The notes under the pieces are model-generated. The model saw only the letters and a list, made by a program, of their open reading frames with translations. It had not been told where the DNA came from and did no database searches. 64,000 nt of DNA from assembly GCA_947650365.1 (NCBI GenBank), contig CANTAL010000104.1, positions 434,001 to 498,000 on the forward strand. The letters are read 5' to 3'. How positions within the stretch are numbered: position 1 is the stretch's first letter; each line of letters starts with the position of its first letter. Position numbers and translations under genes: made by a program. Shown here piece by piece: positions 26,043 to 35,630 of this stretch. The stretch comes from Chamaelirium japonicum. Its lineage: Eukaryota > Streptophyta > Magnoliopsida > Liliales > Melanthiaceae.

Positions 26043-26903
26043 GGAGACCGCGACCTTCTTTCGCATCACCTTCTGCTGGGTGGTGATGGTTCCGGTCCGG
26101 AGATCCTTCCAGAGGAAGGAGAAGTCCGGCGAGAGGACCTTCTTGAGGGTTTGACCCCCGAGGAAGTGCAGAATCGCATCGTCGAGAGATTTCTCTCGGG
26201 CTAACGCGATGCACTTTTTCCCCTTGGCCCGGTATTCCGCGATCTCCTTGAAGACAGGGAGAGGCGGTCTGCCGGGGAGAGAGGGGACACCAGCTCGAGG
26301 ACCTCGCCACTCGCCGTCGATCATGAAAGGGTACGCTTTCCAGTACCGGTCTTTGTTCTCGACGGCGGTGAACGGAAGCACCTCGCCGGAGCGGCCCGTG
26401 AGGTAGAACTGACCACAGTCTACCTCGCCGAAGAAGGGCCCCGGTTTGAGGAACCACTTCTTCAGGAGGTAGGCTAGGGGGATCCTCACGTTTAGGGCTT
26501 CCTCGATGCGAGCAAGCCCATAGAGGATCCCCCACGAGTTTCCCGAAAACTGGGCGAGGCATAAGCCCGCCAGTTCCAGGAGCTCGCTGGCCAGATGGTT
26601 CAGGGGCAGCCGGAGCCCTGACCATAACTGCCCCACGGAGACCACGGTCCCCGAGAGCGGCCTCCCGGAGCTCGGAAGAGGAAGAATGGCGAGCTCTTGG
26701 GGAATGCCCACCGCGGTTCGCAGGCTATCGGGGATAGGCGCACCCCCAATGACAATGAACCAAACGACGACGGGCTCCTTCGGAGGTGCCTCTTCCCCTG
26801 AGCTCGGGGCCCGCACCGAGATGGGGGCGACATTGAGAGGCCCCTCTCGGGAGGACGCAGCAGCAGCAGCGGCTGAAGAAGCAGCAACAGCAGAGGAAGC
26901 CAT
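26040..26903 (-). CDS. Segment 1: PF04195-like domain protein, 287 aa, ends at internal TAG
   Basis: The ATG at 26903 opens a Ser/Ala-rich head (residues 2-18, mostly A and S) and a short Pro-rich stretch. The conserved-looking domain spans about residues 45-205. It includes VGQLWSGLRLPLNHLASELL (91-110), the hydrophobic/aromatic run around LAQFSGNSWGILYG, a basic KKWFLKPGPFF patch (148-158), and an aromatic cluster around DRYWKAYPF. This pattern of PL..., a central W.IL, then W...F resembles the PF04195 plant family often annotated as a gypsy-type transposon protein. It is not a DDE transposase: I see no catalytic triad. Residues 205-287 are charged (FKEIAEYRAKGKK, QQKVMRKKVAV). The stop is a TAG after ...VAVS, followed by more open frame. 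It would read as a separate 287-residue protein if the stop is authentic. Confidence 0.7.
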   Translation of the reverse strand: MASSAVAASSAAAAAASSREGPLNVAPISVRAPSSGEEAPPKEPVVVWFIVIGGAPIPDSLRTAVGIPQELAILPLPSSGRPLSGTVVSVGQLWSGLRLPLNHLASELLELAGLCLAQFSGNSWGILYGLARIEEALNVRIPLAYLLKKWFLKPGPFFGEVDCGQFYLTGRSGEVLPFTAVENKDRYWKAYPFMIDGEWRGPRAGVPSLPGRPPLPVFKEIAEYRAKGKKCIALAREKSLDDAILHFLGGQTLKKVLSPDFSFLWKDLRTGTITTQQKVMRKKVAVS

Positions 26904-26997
26904 GAGCGAGAGGGCGCTAGCGAGCTGCGAGCTGAAAGCAAAGAAGGAAGGGAGAGCTGTTTTTCACACAGTGGTAAAAAAATCGCCCCCCGTCCCC

Positions 26998-27005
26998 TAT
27001 TTATA
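26998..27005 (-). promoter_or_regulatory. TATA box of the antisense ORF
   Basis: The minus strand reads CTATAAATAGG, a canonical plant TATAAATA box, about 95 bp upstream of the ATG at 26903. This predicts a transcription start near 26965-26970 and a leader of about 60-65 nt. It argues that the antisense ORF is, or was, transcribed independently of the LTR. Confidence 0.75.
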
Positions 27006-27006
27006 G

Positions 27007-27313
27007 GCAAACGAGAGGCAGGTGAATCGGGCCGCAGTTAATACCCGAGCGCGTTCAGCGAGGTGACGTGACGACGATCGAAGCGACAGCTCGTTTCTTT
27101 CCAATCGTCAAACGCCACATGGGCCACGTGTGGAAAAAGCTGCGTCGGCACCGACACTATCATTTACCAGCAAAAGAGGAACAAATGAGGAGGAGACACG
27201 TGTCTCGTGCCGATCGGGATCTCATGATGAGATTCATTGTATCAACATCGAGCCTCGCGTCGCATTTAAGATGAAGCGACCGTTGGAGATTTGGTGCGAT
27301 ACCCAAGTCAGAA
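27007..27313. other. Gene-free promoter region between the antisense ORF and the 146-bp repeats
   Basis: Unique sequence holding the ACGT-core sites described above. A small + strand frame here (27068-27274) has no supporting feature. I see no other repeat or RNA gene. Confidence 0.6.
27064..27206 (-). promoter_or_regulatory. Cluster of ACGT-core elements upstream of the antisense ORF
   Basis: Three ACGT-core sites lie 60-210 bp upstream of the TATA box: TGACGTGA at 27064-27071 (as-1-like), CACGTG at 27125-27130 (G-box), and the perfect 14-bp palindrome GAGACACGTGTCTC at 27193-27206. In plants such sites bind bZIP or bHLH factors and often confer stress or hormone responses. That role is inferred here. 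Confidence 0.5.
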
Positions 27314-27925
27314 GATCGCCCACGGCTGGTGCCCGCAGCTCGCCCGAGGCAGACCCTGAACGCGTGAGGCAAGCTCGCGCCGAAAGGAGATCGCTCGTGG
27401 CTGAAGCTCCCAGCCCGCCCAGCGTTTTTGAAATACTGGGAGTCAAAGCTCTCAACGCAGATCGCCCACGGCTGGAGCCCACAGCTCGCCCGAGGCAGAC
27501 CCTGACCGCGTGAGGCAAGCTCGCACCGGAAGGAGATCGCTCGTGGCTGATGCTCCCGGCCCGCCCAGCGTTTGTGAAATACTGACAGTCGAAGCACTCA
27601 GCGCAGACCGCCCACGGCAGGTGCCCGCAGCTCGCCCGAGGCAGACCCTGACCGCGTGAGGCAAGCTCGCGCTGGAAGGAGATCGCTCGTGGCTGATGCT
27701 CCCGGCCCGCCCAGTGTTTGTGAAATACTGACAGTCGAAGCTCTCGGCGCAGACCGCCCACGGCAGGTGCCCCCAGCTCGCCCGAGGCAGACCCTGACCG
27801 CGTGAGGCAAGCTCGCGCCGGAAGGAGATCGCTCGTGGCTGATGCTCCCGGCCCGCCCAGCGTTTGTGAAATACTGGCAGTCAAAGCTCTCGGCGCAGAC
27901 CGCCCACGGCTGGTGCCCGCAGCCC
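27314..27925 (+). repeat. 146-bp tandem repeat, about 4.2 copies
   Basis: Copies begin at GATCGCCCACGG or GACCGCCCACGG at 27314, 27460, 27606, 27752 and 27898, an exact 146-bp spacing; the last copy is partial. GGCAGACCCTGA recurs at 27348, 27494, 27640 and 27786. Copies differ by a few substitutions only. Because 146 is not divisible by 3, several overlapping minus-strand frames appear (27160-27965); these are artefacts of the repeat. It lies just upstream of the 3' LTR, in the hypervariable zone of such elements. Confidence 0.95.
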
Positions 27926-28021
27926 GCAAGGCGGAGGTCGCCAATGACTGGTACTCCCTATCCAATCGTCATGTGCAATAAGACTCCTGAGCAAGCGTCA
28001 AGTCTCCTTGGTCGCTCCCTC

Positions 28022-28030
28022 AGGAGGGGG
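28022..28030 (+). promoter_or_regulatory. Polypurine tract
   Basis: AGGAGGGGG followed by TAA and then the TG of the LTR at 28034. This is the usual position and composition of the primer for plus-strand DNA synthesis in LTR retrotransposons. It fixes the element's orientation as + and identifies the adjacent LTR as the 3' copy. Confidence 0.8.
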
Positions 28031-28151
28031 TAATGTTGGGGGTATCAGGAACTCGCCAGGGAGATCGCCCCCTCCCCGGGCTCACCAAATCATCTTGACA
28101 GGGAACGAGATCCACAGTGGGCTGAAGGGGCCCAAGGCAAAGAGCCCGCTC

Positions 28152-28298
28152 AGGAGCTCGCTCCAGCTCGCCCAAGAGCTCGCCCAAGCTCGCTCAGGAG
28201 CTCGCCCGGGAGCTCGCCCGAGCTCGCCCGGGAGCTCGCGCGAGCTCGACCGGGAGCTCGCGCGAGCTCGCCCAGGAGCTCGCCCGAGCTCGCCCGGA
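28152..28298 (+). repeat. GAGCTCGCCC simple repeat in LTR U3
   Basis: Imperfect 10- to 12-bp repeats of GAGCTCGCCC, AGCTCGCGC and similar words, dense in the palindrome GAGCTC. The region is self-complementary and likely to form alternative hairpins. Related CAGCTCGCCCGAGG words occur in the 146-bp repeat, so U3 and the upstream array share sequence vocabulary. Confidence 0.85.
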
Positions 28299-28584
28299 CC
28301 CCAGTTTATCGAAGAGGTTGCTCCCGCGGGGTCCGACTCTTGATAGATATGGACGAAAGGATGGAGCAGTGCAGGGCGAGCTCGCCTTTGCTTCCTCCCT
28401 GAGACTGCTCATACTTGAACATTCCAGAATAGCCACCTGGCAGCGACAAGAAAGATGCTCTCCCCCACTCAAAATCGCCTGGCAGGCTTGACGACAAAGA
28501 ATGTCAGGGGTGCGAGTACCAAGGACCGTCAGAGGCCCACGCGAGCCAGAACGTGGGGGTCTAGAAGGCTCTGGAAAGAATCTC

Positions 28585-28623
28585 CACGTGTCGGGCCGCG
28601 GTAGGTCGCCAATGTCTATAAAT
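28585..28623 (+). promoter_or_regulatory. LTR core promoter: G-box and TATA box
   Basis: CACGTG at 28585-28590 precedes TATAAAT at 28617-28623 by 26 bp on the + strand. Transcription would start near 28650. In a 3' LTR this would drive outward into the downstream satellite. Confidence 0.65.
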
Positions 28624-28824
28624 GCTCACCCCCAGGCTCCAGAGTACAGGTTCGAATCCCATTTCCTTACCACTTTGGTATACAACAGCTCGCCGTTGTG
28701 CACCGGTGACTGACTTGAGCGTCGGAGGGTCTGCGCTCCTAAGGGAGCCAGCCGTTCTCACGCTTTCTCTCTGTATTGCAGGTAGCCCGCACGGACCAGC
28801 GAAAAATCCCCCGAACACAATCCA

Positions 28825-31500
28825 TTCTAATTCTGTTACACGATCCATTCTAATTCATTCGTACGATCCATTCTAATTCATTCGTACAATCCATTCTAAT
28901 TCATTCGCACGAATGTATCCATTTTAATTCATTCATACGATCCATTCTAATTCATTTGTACGATCCATTCTAATTCCTTCGTACGATCCATTCTAATTCA
29001 TTCGTACGATCCATTCTAATTCATTCGTACGATCCAATCTAATTCATTCGTACGATCCATTCTAATTCATTCGTACGATCCATTCTAATTCATTCGTACG
29101 ATCCATTCTAATTCATTCGCACGAATGTATTCATTCTAGTTCATTCGTACGATCCATTCTAATTCATTCGTACGATCCATTCTAATCCATTCGTACGATC
29201 CATTCTAATCCATTCGTACGATCCATTCTAATTCTTTCACACGATCCGTTCTAATTCATTCGTAGGATCCATTCTAATTCATTCGTACAATCTATTCTAT
29301 TTCATTCGTACGATCCATTCTTACTCATTCGTATGATCCATTCTAATTCATTCGGACGAATGTATCCATTCTAATTTATTCGTACGATCCATTCTAATTC
29401 ATTCGTACGATCCATTCTAATTCATTCGTACGATCCATTCTTACTCATTCGTATGATCCATTCTAATTCATTCGTACGATCCATTCTAATTCATTCGTAC
29501 GATCGATTCTAATTCATTCGCACTATCCATTCTAATTCATTCGTACGATCCATTCTAATTCATTCGTATGATCCATTATAATTTATTCGTTCAAATATAT
29601 CCATTCTAATTCATTCTGTACGATCCATTCTAATTCATTCGTACGATCCATTCTAATTCATTCGTACGAATGTATCCATTCTAATTCATTCGTACGATCC
29701 ATTCTAATTCATTCGTACGATCCATTCTAATTCATTCGGACGAATGTATCCATTCTAATTTATTCGTACGATCCATTCTAATTCATTCATTTAATCCATT
29801 CTAATTTATTCGTACGATCCATTCTAATTCATTCGTCCGATCCATTCTAATTCATTCGCACGAATGTATCCATTCTAATTCATTCGTACGATCCAATCTA
29901 ATTCATTCGTACGATCCATTCTAATTCATTCGTAAGATCCATTCTAATTCATTCGTACGATCCATTCTAATTCATTCGTACGATCCGTTCTAATTCATTC
30001 GCACGAATGTATCCATTCTAGTTCATTCGTACGATCCATTCTAATTCATTCGTACGATCCATTCTAATTCATTCGCACGATCCATTCTAATTCATTCGTA
30101 CGATCCATTCTAATTCATTCAAACGATCCATTCTAATTCATTCGCACGAATGTATCCATTCTAATTCATTCATACGATCCATTCTACTTCATTCGTACTA
30201 TCCGTTCTAATTCACTCATACGATCCATTCTAATTCATTTGCACGAATATATCCATTCTAATTCATTCGTACGATCCATTCTAATTCCTTCGTACGATCC
30301 ATTCTAATTCCTTCGTACGATCCATTCTAATTCCTTCGTACGATCCATTCTATTTCATTCGTATGATCCATTCAAATTAATTCGTACGATCCATTCTAAT
30401 TCATTCGTATGATCCATTCTAATTAATTCGTACGATCCATTCTTACTCATTCGTACGATCCATTCTAATTCATTCATACAATCCATTCTAATTCATTCCG
30501 TACGATCCATTCTAATTCATTCACACGATCTATTCTTTCATACAATCCATTCTAATTCTTTCGTGCGAATGAATTAGAACGGATACCTTTGTGCATATGA
30601 ATTAGAATGGATCGTACGAATGAATTAGAATAGATCATATTAATGAATTAGAATGGATCGTAAGAATGAATAAGAATGGATACATTCGTGCGAATGAATT
30701 AAAATGGATCGTGCGAATCAATTAGACAGGATCGTGCGAATGAATAAGAATAGATCATACGAATGAATTAGAATGGATCGTACAAATTAATTAGAATGGA
30801 TACATTCGTGCGAATGAATTAGAATGGATCGTACGAATGAATTAGAATGGATCGTACGAATGAATTAGAATGGATCATACGAATTAATTAGAATGGATCA
30901 TACGAATGAATTAGAATGGATCGTACGAATGAATTAGAATGGATCGTACGAATGAATTAGAATGGATCGTGCGAATGAATTAGAATGGATCATACGAATG
31001 AATTAGAATGGATACATTTGTGCGAATGAATTAGAATGGATCGTACGAATGAATTAGAATGGATCGTATGAATGAATTAGTATGGATCGTACGAATGAAT
31101 TAGAATGGATCGTGCGAATGAATTAGAATGGATCGTACGAATGAATTAGAATGGATCGTGTGAATGAATTAGAATGGATCATACGAATGAATTAGAATAG
31201 ATCGTGCGAATGAATTAGAATGGATCGTACGAATGAATTAGAATGGAAACATTTGTGCGAATGAATTAGAATGGATCGTACGAATGAATTAGAATGGATC
31301 GTATGAATGAATTAGAATGGATCGTATAATTGAATTAGAATGGATCGTACGAATGAATTAGAATGGATCGTGCGAATGAATTAGAATGGATCGTATGAAT
31401 GAATTAGAATGGATCGTACGAATGAACTAGAATGGATACATTCGTGCGAATGAATTAGAATGGATCGTACGAATGAATTAGAATGGATCGTACGAATGAA
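28825..31500 (+). repeat. Long duplication adjoining the LTR, copy 1 (partner 36560-39260)
   Basis: The unit-variant string immediately right of the LTR recurs about 7.75 kb downstream. Shared landmarks are CGTTCAAATATATCC (about 29588 and 37371), TTCATTC(C/T)GTACG, the junction TTCTTTCGTGCGAATGAATT (about 30556 and 38386), GGATACCTTTGTGCATATG and CAATTAGAC. It gives a paralogue of the right flank that lacks the retrotransposon. Confidence 0.9.
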
Positions 31501-32615
31501 TTAGAATGGATCTTACGAATGAATTAGAATGGATCGTACGAATAAATTAGAATGGATCGTACGAATGAATTAGAATGGATATCGTACGATCCATTCTAAT
31601 TCATTCGTATGATCCATTCTAATTAATTCGTATGATCCATTCTAATTAATTCGTATGATCCATTCTAATTCATTCGTACGATCCATTCTAATTCATTTGC
31701 ACGAATATATCCATTCTAATTCATTCGTACGATCCATTCTAATTCATTCGTACAATCCATTCTAATTCATTCGTACGATCCATTCTAATTCATATGCACA
31801 AAGGTATCCATTCTAATTCATTCGTACGATCCATTCTAATTCAGGATCGTACGAATGAATTAGAATGGATATATTCGTGCAAATGAATTAGAATGGATCG
31901 TATGAATGAATTAGAATGGATCGTATGAGTGAATTAGAACGGATAGTACGAATGAAGTAGAATGGATCGTATGAATGAATTAGAATGGATACACTCGTAC
32001 GAATGAATTAGAATGGATCGTATGAATGAATTAGAATAGATTGTGCGAATGAATTAGAATGGATCGTACGAATGAATTAAAATGGTTACATTCGTGCGAA
32101 TAAATTAGAATGGATTGTATGAATGAATTAGAATGGATCGTACGAATGAATTAGAATAGATTGCGCGAATGAATTAGAATGGATCGTGCGAATGAAATAG
32201 AATGGATACAAATGAATTAGAATGGATCATACGAATGAATTAGAATGACGATCCATTCTTACTCATTCGTATGATCCATTCTAATTTATTCGCACGAATG
32301 TATCCATTCTAATTCAATCGTACGTCTAATTCATTCGTCCGGTCCATTCTAATTCATTCGCACAATCCATTCTATTTCATTCGTACGATCCATTCTTACT
32401 CATTCGTATGATTCATTATGGATACATTCGTGCGAATGAATTAGAATGGATCATACGAATGAGTAAGAATGGATCATACGAATTAAATAGAATGGATTGT
32501 GCGAATGAATTAGAATGGATCGTACGAATGAATTAGAATGGATCGTGTGAAAGAATTAGAATGGATTGTATGAATGAATTAGAATAGATCGTATGAATGA
32601 ATTAGAATGGATCGT
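30625..32615 (+). repeat. ~2.0-kb higher-order unit, copy 1
   Basis: It holds five strand switches (about 31583, 31843, 32248, 32417 and the flanking R block) in the same order as copy 2 at 32745-34635. Shared rare words are GATCATATTAATGAATTAG, CAATTAGAC, GGATATCGTACGATCC, AATTCAGGATC and GAATGACGATCCATTC. Offsets range from about 2046 to 2120 bp, owing to gain or loss of single units. Confidence 0.9.
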
Positions 32616-32744
32616 ACGAGTGAATTAGAATGGATCGTATGAATGAATTAGAATGGATACATTCGTGCGAATGAATTAGAATGGATCTTATGAATGAATT
32701 AGAATAGATTGTGCGAAGAAATTAGAATGGATCGTACGAATGAA

Positions 32745-34635
32745 TTAGAATGGATCATATTAATGAATTAGAATGGATCGTACGAATGAATTAGAATGGA
32801 TACATTCGTGCGAATGAATTAGAATGGATCGTGCGAATCAATTAGACTGGATCGTGCTAATGAATAAGAATAGATCATACGAATGAATTAGAATGGATCG
32901 TACGAATTAATTAGAATGGATACATTCGTGCGAATGAATTAGAATGGATCATACGAATGAATTAGAATGGATCGTACGAATGAATTAGAATGGATCATAC
33001 GAATTAATTAGAATGGATCCTACGAATGAATTAGAATGGATCGTACGAATGAATTAGAATGGATCGTACGAATGAATTAGAATGGATCGTACGAATGAAT
33101 TAGAATGGATCGTGCGAATGAGAATGGATCGTACGAATGAATTAGAATGGATACATTTGTGCGAATGAATTAGAATGGATCGTATGAATGAATTAGAATG
33201 GATCGTACGAATGAATTAGAATGGATTGTACGAATGAATTAGAATGGATCGTGTTAAAGAATTAGAATGGATCATACGAATGAATTAGAATGGATCGTGC
33301 GAATGAATTAGAATGGATCGTACGAATGAATTAGAATGGATACATTTGTGCGAATGAATTAGAATGGATCGTACGAATGAATTAGAATGGATCGTATGAA
33401 TGAATTAGAATGGATCGTACGAATGAATTAGAATGGATCTTGCGAATGAATTAGAATGGATCGTATGAATAAATTAGAATGGATCGTACGAATGAACTAG
33501 AATGGATACATTCGTGCGAATGAATTAGAATGGATCGTACGAATGAATTAGAATGGATCGTACGAATGAATTAGAATGGATCTTACGAATGAATTAGAAT
33601 AGATCATACGAATGAATTAGAATGGATCGTACAATGAATTAGAATGGATATCGTACGATCCATTCTAATTCATTCGTATGATCCATTCTAATTAATTCGT
33701 ATGATCCATTCTAATTCATTCGTACGATCCATACTAATTCATTTGCACGAATATATCCATTCTAATTCATTCGTACGATCCATTCTAATTCATTCGTACG
33801 ATCCATTCTAATTCATATACACAAAGGTATCCATTCTTATTCATTCGTACGATACATTCTAATTCAGGATCATACGAATGAATTAGAATGGATATATTCG
33901 TGCAAATGAATTAGAATGGATCGTATGAATGAATTAGAATGGATCGTATGAGTGAATTAGAACGGATAGTACGAATGAAGTAGAATGGATCGTATGAATG
34001 AATTAGAATGGATACATTCGTACGAATGAATTAGAATGGATCGTATGAATGAATTAGAATAGATTGTGCGAATGAATTAGAATGGATCGTACGAATGAAT
34101 TAGAATGGATACATTCGTGCGAATAAATTAGAATGGATTGTATGAATGAATTAGAATGGATCGTACGAATGAATTAGAATGGATCGTACGAATGAATTAG
34201 AATAGATTGCGCGAATGAATTAGAATGGATCGTGCGAATGAAATAGAATGGATACAAATGAATTAGAATGGATCATACGAATGAATTAGAATGACGATCC
34301 ATTCTTACTCATTCGTATGATCCATTCTAATTTATTCGCACGAATGTATCCATTCTAATTCATTCGTATGTCTAATTCATTCGTACGGTCCATTCTAATT
34401 CATTCGTACAATCCATTCTATTTCATTCGTACGATCCATTCTTACTCATTCGTATGATCCATTATGGATACATTCGTGCGAATGAATTAGAATGGATCAT
34501 ACGAATGAGTAAGAATGGATCGTACGAATGAATTAGAATGGATCGTACGAATGAATTAGAATGGATCGTGTGAAAGAATTAGAATGGATTGTATGAATGA
34601 ATTAGAATAGATCGTATGAATGAATTAGAATGGAC
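32745..34635 (+). repeat. ~2.0-kb higher-order unit, copy 2
   Basis: Tandem neighbour of copy 1 (30625-32615) in the same orientation. All the internal reversals are conserved, so the inversions predate this duplication. It differs by scattered substitutions and a few added or lost 23-bp units. Confidence 0.9.
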
Positions 34636-35630
34636 AGTACGAATGAATTAGAATGGATCGTACGAATGAATTAGAATGGATACATTCGTGCGAATGAATT
34701 AGAATGGATACATTCGTGCGAAAGAATTAGAATAGATCGTATGAATGAATTAGAATGGATCCTATGAATGAATTAGAATGGATCGTGCGAATGAATTAGA
34801 ATGGATCGTACGAATGAATTAGAATGGATCGTGCTAATGAATTAGAATTGATCGTACGAATGAATTAGCATGGATCGTGCTAATGAATTAGAATGGATCG
34901 TACGAATGAATTAGAATGGATCAAATGAATGAATTAGAATGGTTACATTCATGTGAATGAATTAGAATGGATCGTACGAATGGATTAGAATGGATACATT
35001 CGAGCGAATGAATTAGAATGGATCGTACGAATGAATTAGAATGGATCGTACGAATAAATTAGAATGGATACATTTGTTCGAATGAATTAGAATGGATCAT
35101 ACGAATGAGTAAGAATGGATCGTACGAATGACATAGAATAGATTGTACGAATGAATTAGAATGGATTCGTACGAATGAATTAGAATGGATTAGAATAGAT
35201 CGTGTGAGAATTAGAATGGATCGTACGAATGAATTAGAATGGATCGTGCGAATGAATTAGAATGGATCGTACGAATGAATTAGAATGGAAACATTTGTGC
35301 GAATGAATTAGAATGGATCGTACGAATGAATTAGAATGGATACATTCGTGCGAATGAATTAGAATGGATACATTCGTGCGAAAGAATTAGAATAGATCGT
35401 ATGAATGAATTAGAATGGATTCTATGAATGAATTAGAATGGATCGTTCGAATGAATTAGAATGGATCGTACGAATGAATTAGAATGGATTGTGCTAATGA
35501 ATTAGAATTGATCGAACGAATGAATTAGCAAGGATCGTGCTAATGAATTAGAATGGAACGTACGAATGAATTAGAATGGATCGTGTGAACGAATTAGAAT
35601 GGATTGTATGAATGAATTAGAATGAATTCG

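Larger units (their letters stand above)
23968..26903 (-). pseudogene. Antisense ORF of the retrotransposon, interrupted (PF04195-like + P/A linker + coiled coil)
   Basis: Three open segments on the minus strand line up as one former gene of roughly 950-980 codons. Segments 1 (26040-26903) and 2 (24513-26039) are in the same frame, separated only by one TAG at 26040-26042. Segment 3 (to 23968) is in another frame and overlaps the end of segment 2. The start is the ATG at 26901-26903, about 95 bp below a TATA box. The product would have an N-terminal domain resembling PF04195 (putative gypsy type transposon), a low-complexity acidic/basic and Pro/Ala-rich middle, and a C-terminal coiled coil ending in KKRKRGDDD. 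It lies opposite to the LTR, so it is antisense to the element's genomic RNA. The function of such proteins is unknown to me. It could also be a live gene if the amber is suppressed and the frame change is an intron, which I think less likely than decay. Confidence 0.7.
23174..28817 (+). mobile_element. 5'-truncated Ty3/gypsy LTR retrotransposon (3' half, Tat-lineage-like)
   Basis: A GC-rich island with sharp borders inside the satellite. Seen on the + strand: 78-bp tandem repeat, spacer, antisense ORF, 146-bp tandem repeat, polypurine tract AGGAGGGGG, and a 784-bp LTR with TG...CA ends. No gag, protease, reverse transcriptase, RNase H or integrase is visible, and there is no second LTR at the left end. 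The element is therefore 5'-truncated rather than a solo LTR. From family knowledge, an antisense ORF between pol and the 3' LTR, flanked by hypervariable tandem repeats, is typical of some Tat-lineage elements. The lineage call rests on layout, because no pol domain survives. The right end stops exactly at the LTR terminus. The left end has no LTR and no visible 5-bp target-site duplication: flanking bases are TCTAA on the left and CAATC on the right. I infer insertion into existing satellite, then deletion of the 5' half. Confidence 0.78.
28034..28817 (+). mobile_element. 3' LTR, 784 bp
   Basis: It starts TGTTGGGGGT just after the polypurine tract and ends CCCCCGAACA, giving short inverted ends (TGTT-GGGG versus the complement TGTTCGGGGG). 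Inside are a GAGCTCGC-rich U3, a G-box, TATAAAT at 28617, and GACTTGAGCGTCGGAGGGT at 28712-28730. I recall that last motif near the R/U5 region of many plant Ty3/gypsy LTRs. TTGCAGGT follows at about 28777. Satellite resumes at the next base. No second LTR is in the window, so its age cannot be estimated from LTR divergence. Small frames in it (28008-28876) are not genes. Confidence 0.82.
28818..35630. repeat. Bidirectional satellite, segment F (right flank of the island)
   Basis: Blocks: F 28818-30561, R 30562-31582, F 31583-31842, R 31843-32247, F 32248-32416, R 32417-33650, F 33651-33866, R 33867-34293, F 34294-34462, R 34463-35630. The five switches at about 31583, 31843, 32248, 32417 and 33651 onward form a set that repeats about 2.05-2.07 kb later with identical junction words. 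The satellite begins at the base after the LTR. Confidence 0.95.

Noticed and set aside
27160-27965. Several overlapping minus-strand frames near 27.2-28.0 kb
   Set aside because: Products of the 146-bp repeat read in successive frames, with repeated ASATSDLL-type motifs. No independent gene.
28649-28660. GGTTCGAATCCC, a perfect RNA polymerase III B-box word inside the LTR
   Set aside because: No convincing A-box upstream and no paired T-arm or cloverleaf around it, so not a tRNA gene or clear tRNA-derived SINE. Probably chance.
28502-28817. TGTCAGGGGT at 28502 as an alternative LTR start
   Set aside because: It has no polypurine tract before it and pairs less well with the LTR end than TGTTGGGGGT at 28034, which follows AGGAGGGGG.
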